Shown one piece after another: positions 22,471 to 33,905 of a DNA stretch of 64,000 bases (positions are counted from its first letter, which is position 1; every line of letters starts with the position of its first letter). Source of the stretch: Gadus chalcogrammus. Taxonomy: Eukaryota > Chordata > Actinopteri > Gadiformes > Gadidae. The notes under the pieces are model-generated. The model had not been told where the DNA came from. It did not search any database and saw only the letters and a list, made by a program, of their open reading frames with translations. The stretch is taken from the NCBI RefSeq assembly GCF_026213295.1, contig NC_079414.1, positions 17,815,980 to 17,879,979 of the forward strand. Reading direction: 5' to 3'. The translations under genes and the position numbers were made by a program.

Positions 22471-23370
22471 TGCCATTCTGACATACAGTATACTGTACAG
22501 TTGCTAGGGCAGTCAGGCTTAAACCCTGGACTTCTTCACACTGCTACTCCTCCAACATGGCAACCACAGGCGGTAATAGAGGTAGCACATTGAAATCACC
22601 ACCCGTTTGTATCTGTCATGGTGGAATGTAATCTCCCGTGCAGGTCTCTGAAAGAGACTGCGTTCTCTGACAGACGTGTGGGGTCTTTGAAACAGACTGT
22701 AGGCCCATTTCCGCCCGTCACACCTGGTGACCTGGAGTCTGCTCTCCTGACCTGTGATGAAGTCGATCTCTCTAGACCCATAAAAGATCAACACACAAAT
22801 CAATTATTTGTCATTCCACCTGTGCAACCTTTTTCTTGTTGAGGGATTTGTCAGAGGAAGACTGGGGTTTGGTTTGAACAACTAATGGAATAGGATATTT
22901 ACAGATAAAGGAACAAATGCTTTAACTTGACTGTGAGCAGGGAATGGTAATTCAATTCTTTATTATTGATTCAATCATGTTATGAATTCAACATAATCCT
23001 GAAGGTTAAGGATAGATATTAAGTGAATATCCCTACCTCATCCGGATATTTTGACTTAAAATAAAAAAACGGATTAATTTTTGTACGAATACGTCTCCAT
23101 TAGACGAGAGAATGAAGCTACTTATTAACAATACGTCTTGGTCAAATGTAGTTGCTTAAATTATGTGCCGAAACCCGATGATGAATAAATGGGAATAAAT
23201 ACCAGAATCTTTTTTATAATCTCTGTTAGAGATGCTTTAGAGGGAGCAAAAAAGATTATCTTCATTTTCACAGAAGGTAGGAACTGTCCATTATTAGCAA
23301 ATATTGACCTGGTGCTTTAATTAAATGACCTTATGAATAAGCTGCCCAGCTGTTACCTACCAAAGCAATG
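22471..23370. other. Unique sequence, no gene seen
   Basis: 22600-22800 holds two diverged copies of GGTCTCTGAAAGAGACTG-like sequence about 45 bases apart. The rest is AT-rich without recognisable features. Confidence 0.5.
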
Positions 23371-23812
23371 TGATTGGTCGAAAAACACAATTATTTTCGA
23401 GCGATCTGATTATCCTGGCTTAAAAAAATATATATATTTGAGGAATCTCATTGATCTAAAAAATAGACCAATACGATATCAAACCTCAATTGGTTGAAAA
23501 TTAAATCATTTGCATTTTCTTTCTTTTCGAGCAATCTCATTTGTCGAAAGTGTCATATTTTTTCGAGCTATCTCATTGGCTTAAAAAATAGATATTTTTT
23601 CGGGCGACCTCATTCGTCTAAAATAAGACCAATCACAAAATCAGAAAAAATATAATTTTTTGAGGGATTTTTATATTATTTTATTTCATTGACAGAAATA
23701 AAATAAGTTTTGGAGCAATGTCATTGGTCGATTGGTCATATCATTGGCTTAAAAAAATATATTTTTTGAAAGATCTCATTGGTCACAAAAACTAAATAGT
23801 TTTTTGTGAAAT
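23371..23812. repeat. Degenerate ~37-bp AT-rich satellite, ATTGG cores
   Basis: Units of the form CATTGGTC-TAAAAAATA-N-TTTTTTCGAGCGATCT recur with starts near 23372, 23408, 23449, 23487, 23538, 23574, 23611, 23687, 23722, 23742 and 23777. Most spacings are 35-41, with one of 76 (two units) and one short unit. Each unit carries ATTGG, an inverted CCAAT core, or a near match. No transposon ends were seen. Confidence 0.85.
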
Positions 23813-26160
23813 GTGGGGGAACAATAAAGGAATTGAACGGATGATGGTGAAGATTGCTTTACTGTGGAACAAAAACACAAAGCAACCACAACACCACAAT
23901 GCAACCGGGCCTCACTGGGGCACCCACTGGCACTGGCCGCTAGCACACCTGGGCTCAGGTTGGCCCTACGCTACGGGGCCCAAACGTGCTCCCCATTTCA
24001 TGCCGGTAGCGGGGCCCCTAGTGGGCTACATTATTTTCCCACAGTGGCCTCACATGCGAGCGTGTTTGCTAGGTATCCCTGCCCATACCCACCAACACTC
24101 TCTTCTTCATCAGATGCAGTGGCACACTTATCCTTGGTGGAAGTCGGTTCTTCTTTTATTCAACACAAATGTGTGTTGACTGTGGTCTGTGGTGTGTGTG
24201 AGAACACCATATTGCCTCTGCTGCGTCGAGCTAGTCGATTTAGACTCTTCCTCTCTGTGGTTTTTCTTGGTTGTACAAGCTGTACCCAGGTTTACAGTCT
24301 GGAGATCAGTCACTCACAACCTTAACATATTTTATTCTACAATTTATGAGTTCAACTGGTACAGTTGGTCTGTACAAATTGCACTACAAATAATTTATTT
24401 GTTTAAAGTAATTAAATGCACATTCAAAAGTACCATAGCTTTAATTATAATTAGGAGCCTGATTATAATAATATACTGTGTATTAATATAACACTTTTCC
24501 TTTTAAACCCTGAAACCTCTGTACTTACAAACTACTTCTACACTTCTGTATGAACTTTAAGTCTTTCACCGGGGAACAAAGTGGGTCTTTCTTTATACAC
24601 AGGGAAATGACACAGAAGAACGATATGCTTTTAAACAAGAATAAAGTATAGGGTTTCTGTTTATCTGTTTATTATGCTATTGCTATACTTGGGGAATATG
24701 CCGTATTTCAACAACAAATTTCCCCCCAACTCAGCGGCACGGTGAGGACGCTAGTATCATTTGGGTGCGATGCTAACCGCTATCACCGTTGTGTCTCTTA
24801 ATCAGTGTCTCTCTGCAGGGACTGACCTATCACCTGGACGTAATTAGTCTGCGATTTCTGTATACGAAAGTGTATACGGCCAAAGATGAATAGACAAGGT
24901 AAATTACAAACAACCGTAGAGCAATATGTAATAACCACGACTGAGTGCATCGTTATCATCATTTTGATGTATTTGGAAATAAAGAAGCCATTACACGCGG
25001 TCTGGCTTTAATCCAACCCGACGTGGTTATCCATTATCTTTATTCCTTTATTGTTTCGCCTTTTTCATGCTGAAGACAAACAGGGGAGGATGATTACACG
25101 GGAGGGTATTAATGAAAACGAAAAAGCGTCTCCATCTCAAACATAATGGATTTTAATCTCATAATGATTTATTCTCAGGGCGAAGACCGCAGTCCCCGCT
25201 CTGCAGTTGTGTGAATAACATGAAAACAGCTTCACGCTGTAATTGCTCCATTCATTTGCAAAGAAGATTTTGTTCCAACCGCAAGGAAAAACCTGCCAAG
25301 GATTAGTATGGAATGATGAGATGTTTATATTATGTACAAATGAGGGCTGTCGCAGGGAGAGGCGTGAGCACTAGACGTAATATGGCATCATAAGCGGTTC
25401 TCCAAGCGTACTGATTGGCCCACCTATCCGCTTGATGTCATACAATGGGCCTCGCTTACCAGGTGATTCGAGAGTGAGAAGCAGCAGCAATGTGTTCTCT
25501 CAAGGAGACTCTAAACTGAATTAATGTGCCAGCGATTCAGTCCAAAGTCGAAGATAACAACCAGTGTTATCCTGAGAAACCTCCAACAACATATACTCAA
25601 TAGAAGATGAAGGAAGTCTTATTTTTTTTTGTATTTTTCATTTCTTTTTCTGCTTCATAAAAAGAAAATCTACAAATCATTACACTTTTATAGAATAGCC
25701 GTTTTCAGCTGGCTTGTGGATTCCTCCCTTTCAACCCAAGCCAGCAAGCCCTTTCATCGTTCCGGATGCAAGCACCTCCATAAACTGTGCAACAAAATGT
25801 TAAATTCTTAAACACGACCCGAAAAAAAGGAACCTCCACCCAAACTTTGATCGATTTTTCTTCCTTTGCTATGAATATTAGCGCAGTTTACCCCTGCGGG
25901 GCCTTGACCTATCTTGCCTCTTTTCCCATTACGACCCGCCTCTTTTATGGAGCGCGGTGCGTTCCACTCCGGCCCACATCCCCTCTGATGGAGCCATATA
26001 TCAGGCCCGGCCCGGCACCTCTCTCTGTGCACCGGCGGTCATAACGCGGTGAAATATGCTGGCTCCCTGCTCGGGGAGGAAGGGGTGGGGTACAAGGGGT
26101 GGTCGGGAGAATTTGTAACCCGTGATCATATCATTTATTCTTCACCTGCCGCTCGACAGA
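23813..26160. other. Unique sequence with possible MITE piece and regulatory island
   Basis: 23905-24050 repeats words such as CACTGGGGCACCCACTGGCA and GGGGCCC in direct and inverted order, reminiscent of a fish MITE family; this is weak. 24320-24720 is AT-rich. 25020-25330 is complex TAAT-rich sequence. 25850-26045 is GC-rich with no recognised exon. Confidence 0.45.
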
Positions 26161-26570
26161 GTGTGTGTGTATTTGTGTGTGTGTGTGTGTGTGTGCGTAC
26201 GGTTTTTCTTTTCGCCCCTGTTTCCAACATCTCTCCGTGTTCGTTGTTCGTTGGCTTGGAGATGCCTTTTTTCATTTGTGTGATTGAAGAGAGACGAGGC
26301 GACGAGAGCCTTGGGTTATGGAGGGACGGATCCGGTCATGGCTGAGGTGCCTGTGTGTGCATATGGTGCTGTGAGTGTGTGTATGCGTGCGTGTTTGTGG
26401 AAACGTGTGTGTGTGTGTTCGGCTGTATGCCTGCGGTTTATATGGGGCTATGAGTGTGTGTGTGTGTGGGGGGGGGGGGGGCTGTATGCCTGCTTGTGGT
26501 ACGTGTGTGTGTGTATGGGGCTGTCTGTGTGTAAGTATGCCAGTGTGTGGGGCGGGGGTGGGAGTTGGGG
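26161..26570. repeat. Decayed GT/G-rich cluster
   Basis: A (GT)n stretch at 26161-26196 is followed, after a spacer, by a loose TG-rich region (26354-26570) containing a run of 14 G at 26468-26481. Confidence 0.8.
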
Positions 26571-27159
26571 GGGTATGTCAAGGCCCACTGTGATGCGACA
26601 TGCATCTCTCTTACAAGACAAAGTCCTATCTGAGAATATTTCATAAATCACCGGCCCCTCCCCTCGGTCCTACAACGACTATGTCATACCTCGCTCTAAT
26701 ACCCCTGCCCCTTTTATGGGCACTATGAATAATTATGTCCTTCCCAATGGCCCTCCTTCAGCGGTCTGACATCAAGCAGTCCCCCAAGGGGGTAACACAT
26801 GGAAGCTGTTCGCTGGTTATGATCCAAGATGGCTAACAGTCTTGTCAGCAGAATAGCGTCAGTGGTCAGTGACAGGGCCAACACTTTCTCTAAAGGTCCG
26901 GACTAATTGCCGTGCAGTAGCCCTATTGAGCCCGGATGGAGTGGGAAGACTCTGAAAGGCTGCAGTAGTCTGGGTGTCTTCCAATACAGCAAGCGCTGCA
27001 AAGGCACTGGAGGTACAAGCAGACGGCTGGCTGGTATCAGGGGGCTGGACGGATTAGGGTTTATCACAAATAAGAGTATGCAAAGTGAGATATAGTGGCT
27101 GTAGATATAGTTATGTGGTATTCAATCTATCAGTACTAACACTTACTTTATTATCAAAC
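26571..27159. other. Unique sequence, no gene seen
   Basis: Complex sequence of balanced composition. No exon, SINE or transposon recognised. Confidence 0.55.
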
Positions 27160-27730
27160 TCTAGAAGCGAAAACAAAACTTTAGAACCTGACCACCTCTC
27201 ACTCTAACCGTAGAACCGAGAACCAAACCCTTAACAAAACTGGAAACTTGGGAAACTCTAACATAAACCCTTACCCCTGAACTGAAAACCAAACACAACC
27301 AACATAGAGGAAACCCTAACTCTAGAACATACTGTAAATCCAATCCCTAAAATCAGAACGATAAAAAACCTCCAAACCCACTCCAACCCTAGAACCGTAA
27401 ACAAACCTTCAAACCCCCTCAATAAATGTCCCAAACCTGTACCCTAGAACTGAAAACCAAAACCCTTATACCAAACCAAGAGAAGCCCTTAACCGTAGAA
27501 CTGAAAATAAAGACCCTCAAACCCAACCCATAGAAACCACTAACCCTAACCCTAGTACTGAAAACCAAAACCCTTATACCAAACCAAGAGAAGCCCCTAA
27601 CCCTACCAGTGAAAATAAATACCCTCAAACCCAAACATAGAAACCACTAACCCCTACCCTATAACTGAAAACCAAACCCTCAAACCCAACCCATAGAAAC
27701 CCCAAAACCTAGATATAACAAACAAACCTC
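27160..27730. repeat. Degenerate ~108-bp two-part satellite, telomere-like words
   Basis: A unit resembling ACCCTAGAACTGAAAACCAA recurs at about 27210, 27277, 27323, 27390, 27445, 27495, 27553, 27604 and 27660. In the second half spacings alternate near 50 and 57 bases, and 27445, 27553 and 27660 form a 108-bp higher-order period (A: ...CTTATACCAAACC; B: ...GACCCTCAAACCC). CCCTAACCCTA-type words occur inside. A minus-strand open frame with a 36-residue period is a by-product. Confidence 0.85.
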
Positions 27731-27852
27731 AAACCCTCAAATCCCACAAATCAGAACCACAAGCCATTACCCTGAAGAAAACTAAAAAAAACTAAAACCC
27801 AACCATTATTAAAAATCCAATTTGCACAGACAAATGTTATTAAAAAAGGTAA

Positions 27853-27855
<3 letters not shown>

Positions 27856-27889
<34 letters not shown>
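27856..27889. repeat. (TA)n microsatellite
   Basis: 34 bases of uninterrupted TA. Confidence 0.95.
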
Positions 27890-27891
<2 letters not shown>

Positions 27892-28953
27892 TCCATATTC
27901 CATACGTATATAAATCGTTATATTTCTGCAGTAACCATGGCGCACCACTTGCCTCTCCTTGGTGGTACATGTACCCCAGGTGGCACCCTCTGGCCCAGAG
28001 GACTAGAGGAGCTACCAGAGGACTAGAGGAGCTAGTGGAAAGGTGGGAGGCGGCGGTGCAGGGGAGTGATGCCGGCCGGTGGGGACGGGGTCAGGGATGG
28101 GTCACTATGAGGTGGGCTGTGATGGGTGGGAGAAAGTGTAGTGGTGTACCGTTGCCCTGGTAACTAATTGATGGATTGACATGTGTATAATTGGGTCTCA
28201 AAAGCTACTCTGACATAGACATTGATAGACTCACGTCAAAAACACATCAAGAAAATATTGCACCTGTGTCATGTTTCTTTCCTGTTTATTTGTTTCTTTT
28301 TTTTTTTTTTTTTGAGCTTTTTAATAATAAATACATCAGAATCATTTTGAAAAACGATGATGTATCTATTTTTAATTAACCAGTAATCGAGTCCTCAGGT
28401 TAAAGCATCTGCCGAATGACCCAAAATGCAGATGTAGGCTCAAATAGTTAATACGCTCTTTTGATCTGTGTCATCTTAACTAGAGCCAGCTTTCCTTAAA
28501 GCGTCACCTGATAGCTGAATAATGATCCCCAAAAAGCGCTCCAATTACTCCTCAAGTCCACCTCCCATCTGCTCCTAATTAGACGTTTATTCAAACTCAG
28601 AGGAAGACCTGCAAGATTTACGATGTTTACTCCCACAGACGATTCATAACTCTCGCTCGCATTTCCCAACCGTCGCGGGATAAAGTTTATTTTGGGGTGG
28701 CGCTCCTGTGACAGCGGCCTGCTGTCGCCTCTGTTGTCGTGCTGGTGTTTCTGTAAGAGGCTGGTTGGTGGTTTATGGGTCCCAGTCTCTGGGCTTTGAT
28801 GGATCTATCTCTCACCGGAAACCTCCAGCACACTCACTGACAGCCCTACACAAATCCTGCCCCTCCGTACCTCCCAGGCTCCCTGTAACTCTCATGGCCC
28901 CGGCTTGCTTCTGTCTGGTGTACTAGTTCCTTACTCGTGCATGCAGGTACGCA
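27890..28953. other. Unique sequence, 20-bp duplication, regulatory island
   Basis: CAGAGGACTAGAGGAGCTAC is tandemly duplicated at 27996-28035. A T17 run lies at 28297-28313. 28470-28690 is complex and contains CTAATTAGAC and AATAATGATC. No gene recognised. Confidence 0.5.
28392..28436 (+). mobile_element. SINE 3' tail fragment
   Basis: GGTTAAAGCATCTGCCGAAT followed by GACCCAAAATGCAGATGTA closely resembles the teleost SINE tail (GGATAAAAGCRTCTGCTAAA then TGACTAAATGTAAATG). No tRNA-like head remains upstream. Confidence 0.55.
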
Positions 28954-28958
28954 TACAC

Positions 28959-29029
<71 letters not shown>

Positions 29030-29033
29030 CACG

Positions 29034-29065
<32 letters not shown>

Positions 29066-29195
29066 CGACACACACACGCATGCACGCACGCAGGCAGGCA
29101 GGCACACACACACACACACACACAGGCACACACACACATACACACACAGCGACACACACACACACACACACACATACACACACAGCGACACACAA
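28954..29195. repeat. Complex (AC)n cluster
   Basis: About 240 bases of AC with one pure block (about 28965-29024) and a second half interrupted by CAGCGACA, GCATGCACGCACGCAGGCAG and ATACA words. Part of the second half repeats as a unit of ACACACACATACACACAGCG. Confidence 0.95.
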
Positions 29196-29297
29196 ACTAT
29201 TACTCACAAGTCTCTCCCTACATAAAATAGCCATGTGAGTGTATAATATTCTGTTACACAATATTAATGCAGTGTGAGGTCTATATTAACATCACAC

Positions 29298-29434
29298 ATT
29301 GCCACACACACACTCTCTCTCTTTCTCTCCCACACGCTCAAACACACTCGCACTTGCACTGCCACACTCACACACACGCAGGTACGCACACACACACACA
29401 CACCCACACACACACATGCAAGGCACACACACAA
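29298..29434. repeat. Degenerate CA/CT microsatellite
   Basis: CA and CT short runs with many interruptions, 100 bases downstream of the larger cluster. Confidence 0.85.
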
Positions 29435-31192
29435 ATAACTGTCATTTTGTCAATTACACCCTTCCCTTAACACACAATAATTTTCCCAGCTTTCTCTTAG
29501 TCAGGGAAACTAAACAAATGTTCCTATAGCAGAGTGGACAAGAAGGCCGAGTTAATTTAATCTACTATACGCTATATAATTTTTATTTACTATGAAAATA
29601 ACAATGCTGAACAGTTAATTCAACTTTCATTCCTGGAAAATGTGCTGAACACATACATTGAATGATTTTTAATATCATGTAAATAAGTTTCATACAGTCA
29701 CAAAAAACTAAAACTAAAGAAAACGTAGCAGTGGGTTCTATTTTGGGCTAAGAAAAACACTGTTTTATTTATGTTTGATGTTTGTTTGTTTTTCTATCCA
29801 AAAATGCATATTTCATGTCCTTTCCCAAAAATATATTTCACATAAATGTCACAACCTCCTCTGTGTTTGTACATACTATCTGGGCCAAACCATTTGGTTT
29901 CTCAGGGGGGGGGGCTGATACATTCATGTTGAAGTTCAAGGACGACCCTTCCCCCCCCTCTCTCAACCCCCTTGGTCATTTGTTTCACCATGTGATGCAT
30001 GGGCCCCCATGCACACCCAACGATGCTTTTTATTCCACTTGTTTTCCATTTTAGGTGAGGTCTTGGGGCCGTCAGGTTTATTCTAAGAATAGGTTGGCTG
30101 GATTATTTTTTTGGATTGGATTTGGATTACTTAAAATCTGGCATTGAGAAGTCTTAACCTCACCTGAGCACATGGTTTACGAGGCCAGAATACGAGTTTT
30201 ATGTATTGTAATAAGCAGCCACATAACTATTCAGAGGTTTCTAATATAGGCTAGTTAGTTACAGTGATTTGTATGACATATCGCTAATGTTTTGGGTATA
30301 TTAGTCTATTATAAATCATGCATGATAATTAAAATTATCATATCATTAAGACACAAACAAATGTGAAGGATTTAGCAGAGCTATTATAGAGAGAATTCAG
30401 GTCATCTGTAATATAAAACACGGATAGATAGGAAGATAAAGTAAACTACTACCGTATTTATCCCGTTGTCTCCACATTGTTTCCTTTTACATGTTAAAAT
30501 GGAGAATTCCTCCAATGTCATGATTACACCAGCTGATTGGCTGTTGTGCTGGGGATGGAAGGCCTGTGATTGGATCTCACGGGGGTGAGCTAGAGATGCA
30601 CAGTCGCATAATCCTTACAACACCAGATTGATTTGGCTTCTCCTCTCTTGTCTTTGGGGAATTCAAGCTCATGGATGATGCAAGACTTATGCTACTAGTT
30701 CGGAAGTTATGGAAGCTCAGCTCAGCTCAGCTCAGCTCAGCTCAGCTCAGTTCACCCAAAGTAACAGAGAAAGGAAAGAAGGAGAGAATAACCTGTTATT
30801 GGAATTTAGATTTTATAGATTTTTTTAACAGCACAATAGAAATATCTCTTCGTACAATTCTACATTCATACCCATTCTACTATTTACGACAACCAAAAAA
30901 AAAGTCATCACGGACTGATCTGGAAAGTTCCGAGACAGATTCTACTTTAGTTTCCTTGGAAACAACCTTCCGGTGGTGCATGCAGGGCTTCTTTTGCATG
31001 AACAGAATGGGCTCTCATCTGAAAGGCTTTTATGGTGCGCTGCCTCTGCCAACGTCAATGTGACTCACTTTTCTTTACGCTTCATAAAGTACACTATCCC
31101 CCTGCCCACTTTCTGCTGAAAGAACTCCCTTTCACCAGGGACATTTCCATTGAGAATGACCTGGAGTGAAGCCCCCATAGAGATGACCACCT
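29435..31192. other. AT-rich unique sequence, no gene seen
   Basis: Mostly AT-rich. 30480-30660 is more complex, with two GTGATTGG/GCTGATTGG words, and may be conserved. No exon recognised. Confidence 0.5.
30715..30750. repeat. (GCTCA)7 pentanucleotide repeat
   Basis: Seven tandem copies of the GCTCA/AGCTC pentamer. It is the only pentamer array of this kind in the window. Confidence 0.95.
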
Positions 31193-31250
31193 CATATTAT
31201 ATATATATATATATCTATATATATATATATATCTATAATTTATATAGTAT
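31193..31250. repeat. AT-rich (TA)n microsatellite
   Basis: TA runs broken by TATC, then a decayed AT-rich end. Confidence 0.85.
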
Positions 31251-31718
31251 CTTATTTATACATAACTTCCTGTAAGATAGGACTTGGTCACATAATAAAA
31301 TTGTGATGGAGGCATTCTGTTGTTCTCTCCTAGTTTTGAGATTCATTTCAAAATGGCTTCCCTTGACATTGTGGCTCTTGACTGGTTAACTTTACCTTTC
31401 TTCCGCCTTTGATGGAACCCTCCTTTGACAGCTGAAGCGGTGTCTGGCTCAGAGGTGAGCTCCTATAAAAGCAATACCTCAGGGAGCAGTTCCCTACCTT
31501 GGAGGTCACATGTTACTCTCAAAGTCCACACAACCAACGCACCTCTTCCCAAGGGGTGAACAAATGTCCCTGGCTTTCTGTGCCCTTCACAAACATTATT
31601 ATCGGGCTGTAAAGTAATACCTTCTTCTTTCTGTACCAGCGAGACCAATGAATGGCGCACGAGAAGTCAAACTGTCTCCCCCAGCACAAGGTAAGTCACC
31701 CCTGTTCCAGAGGCCAGG
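31251..31718. other. Unique sequence, no gene seen
   Basis: Complex sequence between the TA repeat and the SINE split by the transposon. Nothing recognised. Confidence 0.55.
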
Positions 31719-31738
31719 GTCGTGAGTTGGCTAGGGTG
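31719..31738 (+). mobile_element. SINE head, left half (split by transposon)
   Basis: TTGGCTAGGGTG near 31727-31738 fits a tRNA-type A box. The matching B box lies beyond the inserted transposon, at 32384-32395. Removing the insert plus one TA gives an A-to-B box spacing of about 41 bases, close to a tRNA. Confidence 0.55.
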
Positions 31739-31740
31739 TA

Positions 31741-32355
31741 ATGGCGCTTTCCACCGGCGGGAACGCTTCGGACCCGGCACGCCTCAGCGCGTATGCTCGG
31801 GCTTGGCTGACGTATGCCTCTGCAAAGACTACTCCCCCATCCGTCAGACACACCTTCCGCCATCAGTTGACGGACGGTGCAGTGGGTAGACGGCGTTATG
31901 GTAGGGGGGCAGCTACGTAGGCATCATGACCTCATAGCAGCCCGACACATTGTAGCCTACTATTAAATCCAAGAAAAAGAAGATCGCGACACAATAAAAG
32001 AGCAACAATGCAGGACGTCGAAGAAGGACGTCAAAACAATTTCTTCAATAAACTAAGCTTTCGCAAGCTTTTGTACCGAAATACCATGCGGGTACTGCGT
32101 TTATTTGTTAGAATCCCCCCTGTCGCACGGAACTGACGGTTCTGTCGACCAATCAACGGACGGCGTGTGTAGCTCAAACTTGCCAGCACCCTTTCACGCG
32201 TCACAGTACCCCAACGGAGGAGTACTGTGGGACGAGTACGGCTCAGAACGGCTCAGTCCGGATCGGATCACGCCCTCTTTTAGCGGTGGAAACGTGACCC
32301 GTGCCGCACCTTTGCAGACTGAACCGACCCACATCCTCCAGTGGAAATGCGCCAT
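31741..32355. mobile_element. Non-autonomous TIR DNA transposon, 615 bp
   Basis: The left end reads ATGGCGCTTTCCACCGGCGGG. The reverse complement of the right end reads ATGGCGCATTTCCACTGGAGG. The two match at about 20 positions if one base is gapped. TA dinucleotides flank both ends (31739-31740 and 32356-32357), as a target duplication would. The interior contains GTACGGCTCAGAACGGCTCA, a word family seen in fish MITE-like elements. There is no transposase frame. The superfamily is not assigned; a TA target fits Tc1/mariner-like elements, but the ends do not look like typical Tc1. Confidence 0.75.
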
Positions 32356-32357
32356 TA

Positions 32358-32440
32358 GACTAGAAGCCTAAAGGTAGCCTACTGGGTTTGATCCCCAATG
32401 TCATGTCCACACCCTACCTGTAGGCATGCTTGATCAACGT
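32358..32440 (+). mobile_element. SINE, right half with B box
   Basis: Contains GGGTTTGATCCCCAATGTC (B box GGTTTGATCCC at 32385-32395), then a stretch resembling the middle of fish SINEs (CTGTAGGCATGCTTGATCAA). It continues the head at 31719-31738 across the transposon insertion. Confidence 0.55.
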
Positions 32441-33794
32441 CTACCGTCTCATTCATAAATACTAATTCATAGTAATTCGATTTGGTTAACCAGCTAAATG
32501 ACTCACTCTCTTCAGCATTATATCACAGCATTGTTGAATGCTTGATTCTGGTCAAAAACGTTCCAAGGTTGTACGTTGTTTTTTCAATAACAAGTCTGCC
32601 TGTTGACAGTTAATCAATGCGCTACAAATCCAACATTATAAGAAAGGTCAAATTCCATTCATCTACCAGATTTTTCCTTTTCAATTTAAATACAACATGA
32701 TCAACGAAGAACAATAGTTTAATTTCTGATGATTTTAGCCAATAAAAAAAACAATAAAGGTGGAAATCATAATATCTAATCATTGTTGGTAACTGTGATA
32801 CAGATCAGCTAAAAATCACTCCAGGATGTCTGAGCAGCCCCACCCCGCAACCCCGGGTTAGGTAGGTTCTCATTGGTCGAGCCAGAGTCATAACATCTCT
32901 TCACTCACCTCCCCCAGTGATTGGCCAGCAAGTCCAATCACCCCGAACATTGATCCACAGAAGCCTGTCCACATGCACATTAAAATCCAATAGTTTGGCC
33001 TCCCATGTCGTCAGAATGCAGACCTATCAATCACATGGATCTCCCTTATTTCTGGATCATTGGAAGGAGAGGGAGAGGCGCCGGCTGCAATCAGAACGGG
33101 GAGAGGGCCGGAGCGGGACGGTTTGTATTGATGATGTATGGGTTCCTACTACTAATGATGCCTCTTCAGGGATGGCCGAGATTAGCTGGAGAAATGAGGC
33201 TTCCATGTTGTTGTTCTTCTGGCACTTGATCGATTCTGCCGGATTGATTTGTAAGATATCGCAAGAATAAAAAGAAGAGGGAATTGTTTTTTTTTGTTTT
33301 TTATTCAGTCTGAATTTCAGTCTTCTAACTTTGTACTTGAATGACAAAAATAAAATGATACCTATAAAAAAAAAGGTGTAAAAAGATTATTTGGATTATA
33401 ATTTTGTATTGATATTACTGTCAGATTTAAATGGGCTGTACATTTATCCATTGGCCCATCTAAAGAAATAGGGAAAAAAATGTGTATTCTATTTTCAAAA
33501 TAAGAGCCTTGAGCTGTATGTGAAGGAAAACAAATGAGGTGTGTAATAAACGTGTAAAAATATTTTAACCAAAACAATCCCGCTCAGTTTTCAGGTCACA
33601 CAAAGACCTCCAAGTTGGCCTTTGACCCCTGCTCCTTGATACATGGATCTGTATTAACAGTTGTTAAATTTGGATGAAAGATTATAAATGCGTAATGACT
33701 CAATATTAAATAATTAAAAGCTTGTGGTAGCCTTACCAGTTAAGGGTCGATTTTAGGACACAGAGCAACCTACTCTGTCATCAGCGAATGGAGA
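32441..33794. other. AT-rich unique sequence, no gene seen
   Basis: 32850-33060 is more complex (GATTGGCCAGC, CAATCACCCC) and may be conserved. The rest is AT-rich with T and A runs. No exon recognised. Confidence 0.5.
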
Positions 33795-33905
33795 GTAGAG
33801 CTTAGATCGGGCCCAGAAAATCAAGCCCGACCCGGCCCGAGGATAGTGGTGGAAATATCGGCCCGACCCGGCCCGCGGGTCGGGTCGGGTCGGGTCGGGC
33901 TCAGG
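33795..33905. repeat. GGGTC/GACCC inverted repeat, likely transposon remnant
   Basis: GCCCGACCCGGCCCGAGG, then GCCCGACCCGGCCCGC, then (GGGTC)4 G. The C-rich arms are complementary to the GGGTC array, giving a strong hairpin in otherwise AT-rich sequence. Similar GGCCCGGGTCGGG words occur in dispersed DNA-transposon-like repeats of fish. No ends were located. Confidence 0.6.

Noticed and set aside
24720..24830. tRNA-like A box on the minus strand (TAGCGGTTAGCATCG)
   Set aside because: No B box within 60 bases.
28954..29195. Regular repeats checked as a possible CRISPR-like array
   Set aside because: There are no unique spacers; it is a compound AC microsatellite in eukaryotic DNA.
30715..30750. 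AGCTC pentamers resembling immunoglobulin switch-region repeats
   Set aside because: Only seven units and no immunoglobulin exons nearby. Switch regions run for kilobases, and teleosts lack classical switch recombination.
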